A stretch of 64,000 bases of DNA from Prevotella merdae (GTDB taxonomy: Bacteria; Bacteroidota; Bacteroidia; Bacteroidales; Bacteroidaceae), in contig NZ_LT985323.1 of NCBI RefSeq assembly GCF_900290275.1, positions 1,505,514-1,569,513 on the forward strand, given 5' to 3'. The stretch's first letter is position 1. Every line of letters starts with the position of its first letter. Of this stretch, positions 17,286 to 25,321 are shown in pieces. The notes under the pieces were generated by a model. That model made no database searches. It worked only from the letters and a program-made list of their open reading frames with translations, and was not told the origin of the DNA. The position numbers and the translations under genes were made by a program.

Positions 17286-19322
17286 ATGAAAAAATTGACA
17301 TTGTTGATAATGTGTCTTATGATTGGGCTTGGCAGTTATGCCGTACCGGCACAAAGGGTGGCAAGGCATATAGGGCAGCCCGATGGCTCGGTGCTTGACG
17401 TGTATCTGTATGGTGACGAACACTTTCATTTTTTCATGACAACAGACAGCGTGCCTGTGTTTGGTACGGCACGCGGATTGTACTATGCTGACATCAGGGG
17501 CGAGGAGTTGGTTGTATCGGACGTGCTTGCCCACAATGCACCAGAACGCAAGCATATGGAAACGACGTTTGTCAGCAACAAGACTATTGTGGCAAAATGG
17601 CTCAGAATCCAGCACTTGCAGCATATGGAAGAGGCCAACGGCAAACGCATGCAACGGGCAACAAGTAGAGGGGTTGGAGAGCCGAAGCAATATGTTGGTA
17701 CTAAAAGGGGACTTGTTATACTGGTGAATTTTGCCAATCTGCACTTTAAAACCGAAAACACCCAAAAGGAATTTGACAATCTCTTTAATCAGAAGGGATA
17801 CCAAAAGAACGGCAGTATTGGCTCGGTACACGATTATTTCTACGACCAGAGCTATGGCAAGTTTGACCTAAGGTTTGATGTTGTGGGACCGGTTACGCTA
17901 AGCCACGACCTCGACTATTATGGCGCCAACAACGTAATTACCAACAATGACAGCAATCCGAAGGACATGGTGGTTGAGGCGTGCAAGATGGTAGGCTCAG
18001 TAGTCGACTTTGCCGACTATGATTGGGATGGCGACGGCGAGGTGGACCAGGTGTTTGTTGTTTATGCCGGTTATGGCGAGCATGCAGGAGCGCCCGAAGA
18101 AACTATATGGCCGCACGAGAGTAGGCTGGGAAGCAAGGCAATAACTCTTGACGGAATAAAGATAAATACTTATGCTTGCTCGTGCGAACTTGTAGGCAAG
18201 GATGGCAACACACTTACAGGCATTGGCACTCCATGCCATGAGTTTAGCCATTGTCTTGGGTTGCCCGACTTGTACGACACCGACTATAGTGGGGCCTTCG
18301 GAATGAGTTATTGGGACGTGATGGATTCGGGCAGCTATTCAGGTCCAAGCAACAACGGCGAGGTGCCTTACGGCTATTCGGCTTACGAACGATGGTTTGC
18401 TGGATGGTTGGAACCTGTAGAGATAACGGCAACGCAACATATTGTAGATATGAAGAATGTTGCCGATGAGCCAGAGGCATACCTTATATATAATATGGGC
18501 AACCGCAACGAATACTATATAATAGAGAATCATCAGCCTACACGTTGGTTTAGCTATGTGGCAAATTATACCGGCATTGGCGGAATGCTGGTGTCGCATG
18601 TCAATTACGACAAGACGGCATGGACATCCAATAAGGTTAATCCCAGTCCTACACATCAACGGCTCAGCATCATACCCGCCGACAACAGTTATGGCAGTAC
18701 GGAAGAAGAGCTGCGTGGCGACCTGTTTCCTGGCAGCAATAAGGTGACATTATTGTCGAGCACATCGCATACTGCTACAGGCGGAAAGTTGTACAACAAG
18801 AACATCGACGACTCGTATTATCTGAACCGCACGCTAAACCGCATTGTCGAAAACAGCGACGGAACAATAGGTTTTGATGCTGTATTCGCCGAAGACACGC
18901 CTGCCCCAATAGGTATGTTGCCATTCGACATTGGCGATGTGGGCTACACAGCCAAGTGGGCGGGAGTAGACAATGCCGAATCGTATACTGTAGAGCAACA
19001 AGCCGTAGGATTGGGACAGTCTATGGTGCCGGTAATAAAGAGGCAGACCATAGAAGGGGTGCAAGGAACTACATTGCCTATGCAATGGCTTGTAAAAACT
19101 GGCACAACTAAGTATAGGGTTAAGGCCATAGTCAATGGGTTTGAGTCGGATTGGAGCGGACTTGTTGAGGTTGACCGAACCACAAGCGGCATAAATCCTC
19201 TTGCAGCCGGTAATGACGAGGAGACAATATACGGTATTGACGGACTGAAATACCCGCATGTGCGTAAGGGATTAAACATTGTAAAGCGCAACGGAAAAGC
19301 GGAAAAGATACTTGTGAAATGA
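17286..19322 (+). CDS. M6-family secreted metalloprotease
   Basis: 678 residues from the ATG at 17286, where a clear signal peptide begins (MKKLTLLIMCLMIGLGSYA); an earlier in-frame ATG adds 12 residues that spoil it. The catalytic zinc motif H318EFSHCLGLPD328 (HExxHxxGxxD) lies in the M6 (immune inhibitor A-like) domain, with VHDYFYDQSYGKFDL upstream. The C-terminal part holds a fibronectin-type domain and ends GLNIVKRNGKAEKILVK, a T9SS-type sorting tail. It would be exported across the outer membrane and degrade extracellular protein. It overlaps the next gene slightly. Confidence 0.88.
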   Translation: MKKLTLLIMCLMIGLGSYAVPAQRVARHIGQPDGSVLDVYLYGDEHFHFFMTTDSVPVFGTARGLYYADIRGEELVVSDVLAHNAPERKHMETTFVSNKTIVAKWLRIQHLQHMEEANGKRMQRATSRGVGEPKQYVGTKRGLVILVNFANLHFKTENTQKEFDNLFNQKGYQKNGSIGSVHDYFYDQSYGKFDLRFDVVGPVTLSHDLDYYGANNVITNNDSNPKDMVVEACKMVGSVVDFADYDWDGDGEVDQVFVVYAGYGEHAGAPEETIWPHESRLGSKAITLDGIKINTYACSCELVGKDGNTLTGIGTPCHEFSHCLGLPDLYDTDYSGAFGMSYWDVMDSGSYSGPSNNGEVPYGYSAYERWFAGWLEPVEITATQHIVDMKNVADEPEAYLIYNMGNRNEYYIIENHQPTRWFSYVANYTGIGGMLVSHVNYDKTAWTSNKVNPSPTHQRLSIIPADNSYGSTEEELRGDLFPGSNKVTLLSSTSHTATGGKLYNKNIDDSYYLNRTLNRIVENSDGTIGFDAVFAEDTPAPIGMLPFDIGDVGYTAKWAGVDNAESYTVEQQAVGLGQSMVPVIKRQTIEGVQGTTLPMQWLVKTGTTKYRVKAIVNGFESDWSGLVEVDRTTSGINPLAAGNDEETIYGIDGLKYPHVRKGLNIVKRNGKAEKILVK

Positions 19323-19345
19323 AATCTATAAACTTTACAGAACAA

Positions 19346-20575
19346 ATGAAGATATTAGTGAAATTTATCTCGGCATTAGTTGCACTTGTCCTGATGCCAT
19401 GCCTTTCGGCTAGAGCCCAAGCCCCGTCAACCATAGTTATGAAGAATGGCTCTACAGTTGTGGGACATATTGTGCTGCAGCGTCCTGGCATCGACATTAT
19501 GGTGAAGACAGAAAAGGCGGCGTTTGTGGTTGAGGAGGACAAACAGACATCCATTCTGACAAAGAATGTTAAGTACGAGAATCTGTCGCGCCAATGGAAG
19601 CGATGGGCGCTTACGAAGAATGCTTTGCAAGGCGACGCCAACGGACGTTATCTTGTGATGTACGACATCAAGACTAAGGACTATACCTACACCAATGTGG
19701 CACGTGTAGAGCGCGAGAAGACGCCGAAGGTGGTTTATGTGCAGATTATGCCAGAGACCTACAAAATAAAAATGAGCGACATAAGCTGCATAAAACGTGT
19801 GGAGCCTACAGCAAAGGAGCGAAACAGCGGAGTGGACGACGAGGTGGTGATTGCTGGCAATAAGACCTATAAAGGCACTATTGTAAATCAGGTGCCAGGC
19901 AAGAGCATGACTGTGTCCACGGCCGACGAGAGTGTGGAAATACCAGCCTCTAAAGTGTATGAGGTGCGCAAGGTGGCACGTGTGGCATCGGACAAGCTGT
20001 ACGAACAATCCGATTACCGCAACACAATTGTATTGAAGGACGGATCGCAGAAAGTAGGTGTGATAGAGGTGCAGCGCTATGGCAAATTGCCTAAAGACCA
20101 ATATACAACTCTTGTTATGGCAGACGGCAAAAACGTTAAGGTTAAGGCATCCGACATTGTTGAGATACGCTATACATACGAGGAAAAGCAGCACGACATA
20201 TACAAGGCTGGAGGAGTGTATGCCAACGAGTTTCTGCTTCGCAAGGCTAAGACAAAGGTGGAGAACGGCCAAACGATGTATGTAGACAAGAAGGTGTTTG
20301 CATTTCCCGAGGGTATGGTGATAACGTTCAAGTCGGCAGGCACAAAGCTGCAAGGTGACTGGTACCTTATAGCTCTTGATAACACCACTACGGAAGACGG
20401 CACCTCAACACAAGGCTATACAGCCGAGACACGTGTGTCAAACGCCATAAAACCTTCGAATACCGACATGGTGGATGGCGTAAGCAGTATCAACTATGTT
20501 TATCTGTCGCCCGGTTACTATGCTTTGGCAAACGACAACATGAGCGATACGTATATCATAAAAATAAAGAAATAA
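19346..20575 (+). CDS. Exported protein of unknown function with repeated Lys/Val-rich beta modules
   Basis: 409 residues from the ATG at 19346, which gives a clean signal peptide (MKILVKFISALVALVLMPCLSARAQ). An alternative start at 19319 overlaps the M6 stop (ATGA) and adds nine residues. The mature protein has internally similar modules built as a beta turn followed by a (K)V-rich strand: MKNGSTVVGHIVLQRPG, GNKTYKGTIVNQVPGKSM and LKDGSQKVGVIEVQRYG. This pattern recalls small SH3-like or carboxypeptidase-regulatory-like repeats. No catalytic motif is seen. It is probably periplasmic. Confidence 0.7.
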   Translation: MKILVKFISALVALVLMPCLSARAQAPSTIVMKNGSTVVGHIVLQRPGIDIMVKTEKAAFVVEEDKQTSILTKNVKYENLSRQWKRWALTKNALQGDANGRYLVMYDIKTKDYTYTNVARVEREKTPKVVYVQIMPETYKIKMSDISCIKRVEPTAKERNSGVDDEVVIAGNKTYKGTIVNQVPGKSMTVSTADESVEIPASKVYEVRKVARVASDKLYEQSDYRNTIVLKDGSQKVGVIEVQRYGKLPKDQYTTLVMADGKNVKVKASDIVEIRYTYEEKQHDIYKAGGVYANEFLLRKAKTKVENGQTMYVDKKVFAFPEGMVITFKSAGTKLQGDWYLIALDNTTTEDGTSTQGYTAETRVSNAIKPSNTDMVDGVSSINYVYLSPGYYALANDNMSDTYIIKIKK

Positions 20576-20720
20576 AAAACAATCAGCATTTTTTTCTTGC
20601 CTTAGGTGTAAGAAAATTGCAGCAGGCGGGTCTTTATCTATAAAAGGACGACACTGCAAGGCAATGCCGATACCTTAAACTAAACATTAATTGCATAACC
20701 ATCATTAAAAACAAAGAATT

Positions 20721-21767
20721 ATGACTACAAATGGAACAAACCCCGGAATGAGTGTTGAGGATTACGAGAACATGGCTGTTCAGAAAAGTAATGTCGCTAA
20801 GCGTGTGGCTGCCGGAGCAGCAGTTTTTGTTGGTGGTGCGGCTGTTGCCGGAGGTGCTGCCTATGCAGCCAACCAAAATGACAACCAGACTGATGAAACG
20901 CCGCTCACCGAACAGGATATTGTTAATGGTGCTGGCGTAGGCGAGACTTACAAGCAGGAGACTGAGGAGACAACACAGGAGCATATTGTTTATGTGGAGA
21001 AACCACAGCCACAACCACAGCATAACGACAACACATCAGAAGATGAAACGTCTATCACTTGGGACAATACAACCGATTATTATGTAGACGGCGAAAAGCA
21101 AGGTTCTATTGAGGAGGGTACAATCGACGGACATAAGTTTGCCCTTGTTGACACCACTGGCGACAATCATGCCAACTATCTTGCCATAGACATGAATGAC
21201 AACGGTCAGTTTGAGGACGACGAGATTATTGCTTACACACCAGAGGATCATGTACACATGGGACATGATACAGCTCATACTACAGAGAAGCACTATGAAA
21301 GCAATGGCGAAGAAGACGTGTATTATTCGGAAGGTTCGCATGGACAGAATATTAATGATGTTGCCGAAAACAACAACGGCAAATCAGACGATATGATTCA
21401 CAATAACTTCGAGGATGAGAAGACGGGCGAGGAATATAGCGGCGACTATGCCGAGAACAATCCCGACTACAATCCTGATGCAGATGTGGACTATAGCGAG
21501 CATAACGACAACTATCTGGCCGAGAACGACAAGTATGACGACGACGAGAACGATATGGAGTATACTGCCGGTTTGAATATCGACGACCAGGATGACGAGA
21601 AGCTTGGATATGATATTGAGGTAGAAAACAATGACAATGAGTTGGCTTACGGCTCGGTAGACGACGTTGTTGAAGACGATGGCAACGACATGGCTTATGA
21701 GGAGCCTGCCGACGAGGAGCCGGATTCTTATGATTCAATGACAGGTGGTGATGAATTCCTTGGTTAA
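20721..21767 (+). CDS. Acidic protein with glycine-zipper helix and EF-hand-like loop
   Basis: 348 residues with no family I recognise. A polar start is followed by one hydrophobic stretch at about residues 30-54 (AAGAAVFVGGAAVAGGAAYAA), rich in GxxxG/AxxxG small-residue spacing. A soluble domain around 115-175 contains DMNDNGQFEDDE, which fits a 12-position EF-hand/dockerin calcium loop. The last 170 residues are extremely acidic (Asp/Glu/Asn/Tyr), many blocks of the form DYSEHND or DDENDMEY. It follows the largest gap in the locus (145 bp), so it may also have its own promoter. Confidence 0.75.
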   Translation: MTTNGTNPGMSVEDYENMAVQKSNVAKRVAAGAAVFVGGAAVAGGAAYAANQNDNQTDETPLTEQDIVNGAGVGETYKQETEETTQEHIVYVEKPQPQPQHNDNTSEDETSITWDNTTDYYVDGEKQGSIEEGTIDGHKFALVDTTGDNHANYLAIDMNDNGQFEDDEIIAYTPEDHVHMGHDTAHTTEKHYESNGEEDVYYSEGSHGQNINDVAENNNGKSDDMIHNNFEDEKTGEEYSGDYAENNPDYNPDADVDYSEHNDNYLAENDKYDDDENDMEYTAGLNIDDQDDEKLGYDIEVENNDNELAYGSVDDVVEDDGNDMAYEEPADEEPDSYDSMTGGDEFLG

Positions 21768-21827
21768 TCCAAGGAATTTGCTTACCGCCATAAAACATAT
21801 AAAAACAACCATTTAAACAATACAACT

Positions 21828-22544
21828 ATGCCTAAGAAAGTTTGTCCTAACGGACATATATACGATTCGAGTATTTATGGTGACGAATGTCCTTTGTGCC
21901 CTAAAGGTGGCGAAGAGACACAATATGTACAACGACCCGACATGGGAATGCCTCCTTACAACCAAGTTGCAGAACCTGCTACAGGTATTGGTACGCAAGT
22001 TGGTTCGCCAGGCGGTGGCACACAGGTTAATCCTCCTGCTGGTGGAGCATTCCAAGGTGGTGCCGGCAACTTTCCTATGGGTGGAGGCACGGTTGGCGCT
22101 AATGCCAATAGTGCCGAGGGCGAGACAATAATTCGAGCTCAGCAGCAGCCACAGCAGCCAAGAGCAGGTGTGGTAGGTGGAGGCACCGTGATTCGTCAGC
22201 CAAAGGGCATGATGCAAGCGCAAGGCAGAAAGCTTGTTGGATTCCTTGTAACCTACAACCGCAATCCGCAAGGCAAGGCTTTCAACCTTTACGAGGGCAA
22301 GAACTTTATAGGACGCGACCGCTCGTGCGACATTTGTGTTCCTGAAGACAACCAGATGTCGGGCAGACACATGTCTATTCTTTACCGCAACGTAGACAAC
22401 AAGTTTAAGTTCCGCGACGAGCAGTCGAGCAATGGAACCTTCGTAAATAAGGAACTTGCCGATGAGGGCGAACTTCAGAACTACGACATAATACGTCTTG
22501 GCGGCACAGTATTTATCTTTATAGCAATACCAAAACTTGGATAA
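21828..22544 (+). CDS. Zinc-ribbon-like FHA-domain protein, soluble
   Basis: 238 residues. The N terminus (KVCPNGHIYD...CPLCPKGG) has paired Cys and a His like a rubredoxin-type zinc knuckle. A Gly/Gln/Pro-rich linker (residues 40-125) carries three GGGT-V/Q motifs with candidate phospho-threonines. The C-terminal FHA domain (about 140-238) is canonical: NFIGRDRSCDICVP, MSGRHMSILY, EQSSNGTFVN. The order FHA, PP2C, kinase-FHA with 9- and 21-bp gaps forms a second signalling block. Confidence 0.86.
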   Translation: MPKKVCPNGHIYDSSIYGDECPLCPKGGEETQYVQRPDMGMPPYNQVAEPATGIGTQVGSPGGGTQVNPPAGGAFQGGAGNFPMGGGTVGANANSAEGETIIRAQQQPQQPRAGVVGGGTVIRQPKGMMQAQGRKLVGFLVTYNRNPQGKAFNLYEGKNFIGRDRSCDICVPEDNQMSGRHMSILYRNVDNKFKFRDEQSSNGTFVNKELADEGELQNYDIIRLGGTVFIFIAIPKLG

Positions 22545-22553
22545 GGAAATTTT

Positions 22554-23786
22554 ATGGAAAACTATATTATAGCAAATTGCACAGATACGGGCAAGGTGCG
22601 TAGCGTCAATGAAGACAGCATGACCACCTTTGAGTCGCCTAACGGCAGAGTGGTTGCCGTATGCGATGGTATGGGCGGACAGAATGCCGGTGATGTTGCT
22701 TCGCAGCTTGCCGTAGCTGTGATAGAGGATATTCTTACCGACAACACCTTTGAGTCTCCAGAAGAGGCGATAACACGATCTATTGTTGCCGCAAATCAGG
22801 CCATTCTGCATAAGGCGGCACAGAATCCGGCACTCAGCGGAATGGGTGCCACTTGTGTTATGCTCATTGTAAAGGATGGGAAGGTATACTATGGATCTGT
22901 AGGCGACAGCCGCATCTATTATGTGGCCGACCATATGATAAAGCAGATAACCAAGGACCAATCGTATGTGCAGACTCTTGTGGATGCCGGACAGATTTCG
23001 CAGGAGGCTGCCGAGCATCATAAGGACAAGAACCAGATAACCAACGCTCTTGGTGTTGAGGGAATGACACTTCCAGTTATCTGCCAACTGCCTATCACTC
23101 CAGAGCCGGGCAGCATATTTGTACTTTGCTCTGATGGTCTGAGCGGAATGATAAACAACAATGCTATTCTTGAGACTGTGTCGCGCCATGACCTATCCCT
23201 TAACGAGCGTGCCAACATTCTTGTACAGCAAGCTAATAATGCCGGTGGTCTCGACAACATTACTGTACAGCTTGTTGAGTTCCCTGCTGTAGGCCGTGGT
23301 GCTATAGCTTCGACTTCGTCAACAATGTCGCCACAGCAGATGTATATGCAGACAGAGAATAATGCCACGAAGAAAAATCGCACCCTTATCTATTCTATTG
23401 TAAGTGTTGTGTTGTTGCTTGCCGTTGGTGGCACTACCTATTTTGTACTTAACAATGAGAAAGAGCAGAAGATGGAAAAACCAAGCAAGAATAGCGTGGT
23501 CAGCCAGCCTGTTCAGAATAAAGAAACCAAAAAGACGGAGCAGTCGATTACAACAATAAAGTATGTGCCTTCGCCTGAAAAAGAGGAACCTGCAAATAAT
23601 ACTAAAAAGGAAACAGGAAAGAAGACTAAACAAGGCAAACAATCCTTGGCAAAAGATGTAACTGGCAAGAAGAAAGCTCCAGTTTTGGATGTTAAGTCAG
23701 GCAAGGAAAAAGTCAAGGATACAAAAGAAGCCAAGGAATCGGATAAACTCAAGATTGGCGACTTTAGCAAGGATAAAAATTTTTAG
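22554..23786 (+). CDS. Membrane-anchored PP2C-type phosphatase
   Basis: 410 residues. N-terminal PP2C domain (1-245) has RSVNEDSM, VCDGMGGQNAGDVAS, GMGATCVMLIV, VGDSRIYYV, LCSDGLSGM and GLDNITVQLV; metal-ligand Asp residues are all present. One transmembrane helix at about 280-302 (IYSIVSVVLLLAVGGTTYFVL) follows. The last 105 residues are Lys/Glu-rich, low complexity, and would be periplasmic. This is the PrpC/PstP layout. It starts nine bases after the FHA gene, and the kinase follows 21 bp later. Confidence 0.92.
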   Translation: MENYIIANCTDTGKVRSVNEDSMTTFESPNGRVVAVCDGMGGQNAGDVASQLAVAVIEDILTDNTFESPEEAITRSIVAANQAILHKAAQNPALSGMGATCVMLIVKDGKVYYGSVGDSRIYYVADHMIKQITKDQSYVQTLVDAGQISQEAAEHHKDKNQITNALGVEGMTLPVICQLPITPEPGSIFVLCSDGLSGMINNNAILETVSRHDLSLNERANILVQQANNAGGLDNITVQLVEFPAVGRGAIASTSSTMSPQQMYMQTENNATKKNRTLIYSIVSVVLLLAVGGTTYFVLNNEKEQKMEKPSKNSVVSQPVQNKETKKTEQSITTIKYVPSPEKEEPANNTKKETGKKTKQGKQSLAKDVTGKKKAPVLDVKSGKEKVKDTKEAKESDKLKIGDFSKDKNF

Positions 23787-23807
23787 ACTATAAAAAGCGC
23801 AACTTCA

Positions 23808-25280
23808 ATGAGACAAATAGCAAACTTTACTGTTGAAGACCAGCCCATAGCCCGTGGTGGCATGGGCCAGATCTTCAAAGGTCGCGACCAGAATGGACAG
23901 ATTGTTGCCATTAAGGAGATTTTGCCGGAGTTTGCCAACGACTGGACCATATTGAGTCGTATTGAGAAGGAGGTGGAGTTTCTGCTCAAGGTGGATCATC
24001 CGTCGATAGTGAAACTCTATTCTGCCTTTCGTGATAATGCCACCCAAAACTACTATATCGTGATGGAAATGGTGGAGGGCGAGAACATCGAGCAGTATGT
24101 AACACGCAATGGTGCCATGCCTGAGGAAATGGCTGTAAGCCTTATGCTCAAGATTCTTGATGCATTGCAGTGTGTGCACAATGCCCATATTGTGCATCGC
24201 GACATTAAGCCATCTAACATTATGATACGCCCCAATGGCAATATCTGTCTTCTCGACTTTGGTGTGGCAAAGGATATGGACGGCAATGGTCCTGGCACTA
24301 TTGTCGGTTCGGTAATTGGCACAAGCGGATACATGAGTCCGGAGCAAGCCGATGGCTATTCCATCAACTTCCGTTCGGACATCTATTCGCTTGGCTGCGT
24401 GTTCTATTATATGCTTACTGGTCATCATGCCTTCAGCACCCTTGCAAGCGATTTCGAGACAAGGGATGCTATTCTTAAGAACGAGTTTCCTCGACTTTCC
24501 AAGTATAAGAAGGGATTGTCTGACGCCTTGCAGCCCATTCTCGACAAGGCCACCGACAAGAATATGATGCAGCGTTACCAGAATTGTTACGAATTTATGG
24601 CAGCATTGCGCAACGGCACACATATAAGTACTGCCAATGAGACTTCTCCACAAGTGCTTATCTCTGTGGGACGCGAGATGTGCGATATCATTATCAACGA
24701 CTCGGCACGCAAGATTAGCCGTCACCATGCCGATATTGAGCTTAAGGAGTTTACTGGTGGCAAATATTATGTGTTTACCGACCGTAGCGCCAACGGCACA
24801 ATCATTAACCGTCAGGTCTTGCGCAAGAACTCTGTCAACATTCCTGCCAACGGCAAGGCGCCGGAGATATATCTTGCAGGAGTGCCCGATGGACATCTCG
24901 ACTGGAATATGGTTGTTGCCGAGCTCGACAAGCGTGCACGTGCCATAGAAAGCGCTGCAATTGACGACAACAAGACAGAGATTGTAAAGGAGGAGGGATT
25001 GGCAGATCCAAGCCTTAAACCATCAGTAGAAAAAGATCCTGAGCCTAATAATGAGTACGAGCCTAAGGATGCCACAGTAATGCTTATATTCGCTTATCTG
25101 TTTGCGGTAGGTGGAGGATTCTTAGGCATTATTCTCGGTATTTCTGTAAAATGCCAAAAGGTGGTAGACGACAACGGGGATAAGGTATACAAGTACAAGA
25201 GCTCGCATCGTACGCTGGGTGCTATTGCTGCAGTTATCGGTGCTATTTCTTGTATTGTGTGGAAATTGGCAGTTCGTTAG
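23808..25280 (+). CDS. Ser/Thr protein kinase with fused FHA domain and C-terminal membrane hairpin
   Basis: 490 residues. Kinase domain (about 8-265): GGMGQIFKG loop, VAIKEIL Lys, canonical H130RDIKPSN137, D150FG, YMSPEQ. An FHA domain follows (about 283-365: SVGREMCDIIIND, ISRHHADIEL, DRSANGTIIN). Two hydrophobic helices lie near 428-450 and 466-487, with a short KxDDxGDKVYKYK loop between. A kinase that carries its own phospho-threonine reader could bind autophosphorylated copies or the threonine-rich FHA partners encoded nearby. The catalytic loop is normal, unlike the kinases at 10223 and 31078. Confidence 0.93.
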   Translation: MRQIANFTVEDQPIARGGMGQIFKGRDQNGQIVAIKEILPEFANDWTILSRIEKEVEFLLKVDHPSIVKLYSAFRDNATQNYYIVMEMVEGENIEQYVTRNGAMPEEMAVSLMLKILDALQCVHNAHIVHRDIKPSNIMIRPNGNICLLDFGVAKDMDGNGPGTIVGSVIGTSGYMSPEQADGYSINFRSDIYSLGCVFYYMLTGHHAFSTLASDFETRDAILKNEFPRLSKYKKGLSDALQPILDKATDKNMMQRYQNCYEFMAALRNGTHISTANETSPQVLISVGREMCDIIINDSARKISRHHADIELKEFTGGKYYVFTDRSANGTIINRQVLRKNSVNIPANGKAPEIYLAGVPDGHLDWNMVVAELDKRARAIESAAIDDNKTEIVKEEGLADPSLKPSVEKDPEPNNEYEPKDATVMLIFAYLFAVGGGFLGIILGISVKCQKVVDDNGDKVYKYKSSHRTLGAIAAVIGAISCIVWKLAVR

Positions 25281-25321
25281 TTGTTAAGCCAACAACAGAA
25301 TCTATAAAAACAAATTAGTTT

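Noticed and set aside
19427..20353. 308-codon minus-strand frame
   Set aside because: Antisense to the exported protein gene at 19346; no start context or promoter, and rich in Cys/His/Leu as shadows are.
20576..20720. Internal promoter or terminator in the largest gap of the locus
   Set aside because: No TAnnTTTG box with a matching -33 element and no stem with a T run could be found by eye, so no call was made.
21813..23189. Long open frame of 458 codons on the minus strand
   Set aside because: It lies opposite the FHA and PP2C genes, whose motifs are clear. The antisense product has low-complexity His/Cys/Tyr composition typical of a shadow frame.
23805..24896. 363-codon minus-strand frame
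   Set aside because: Antisense to the kinase-FHA gene, which has all kinase motifs.
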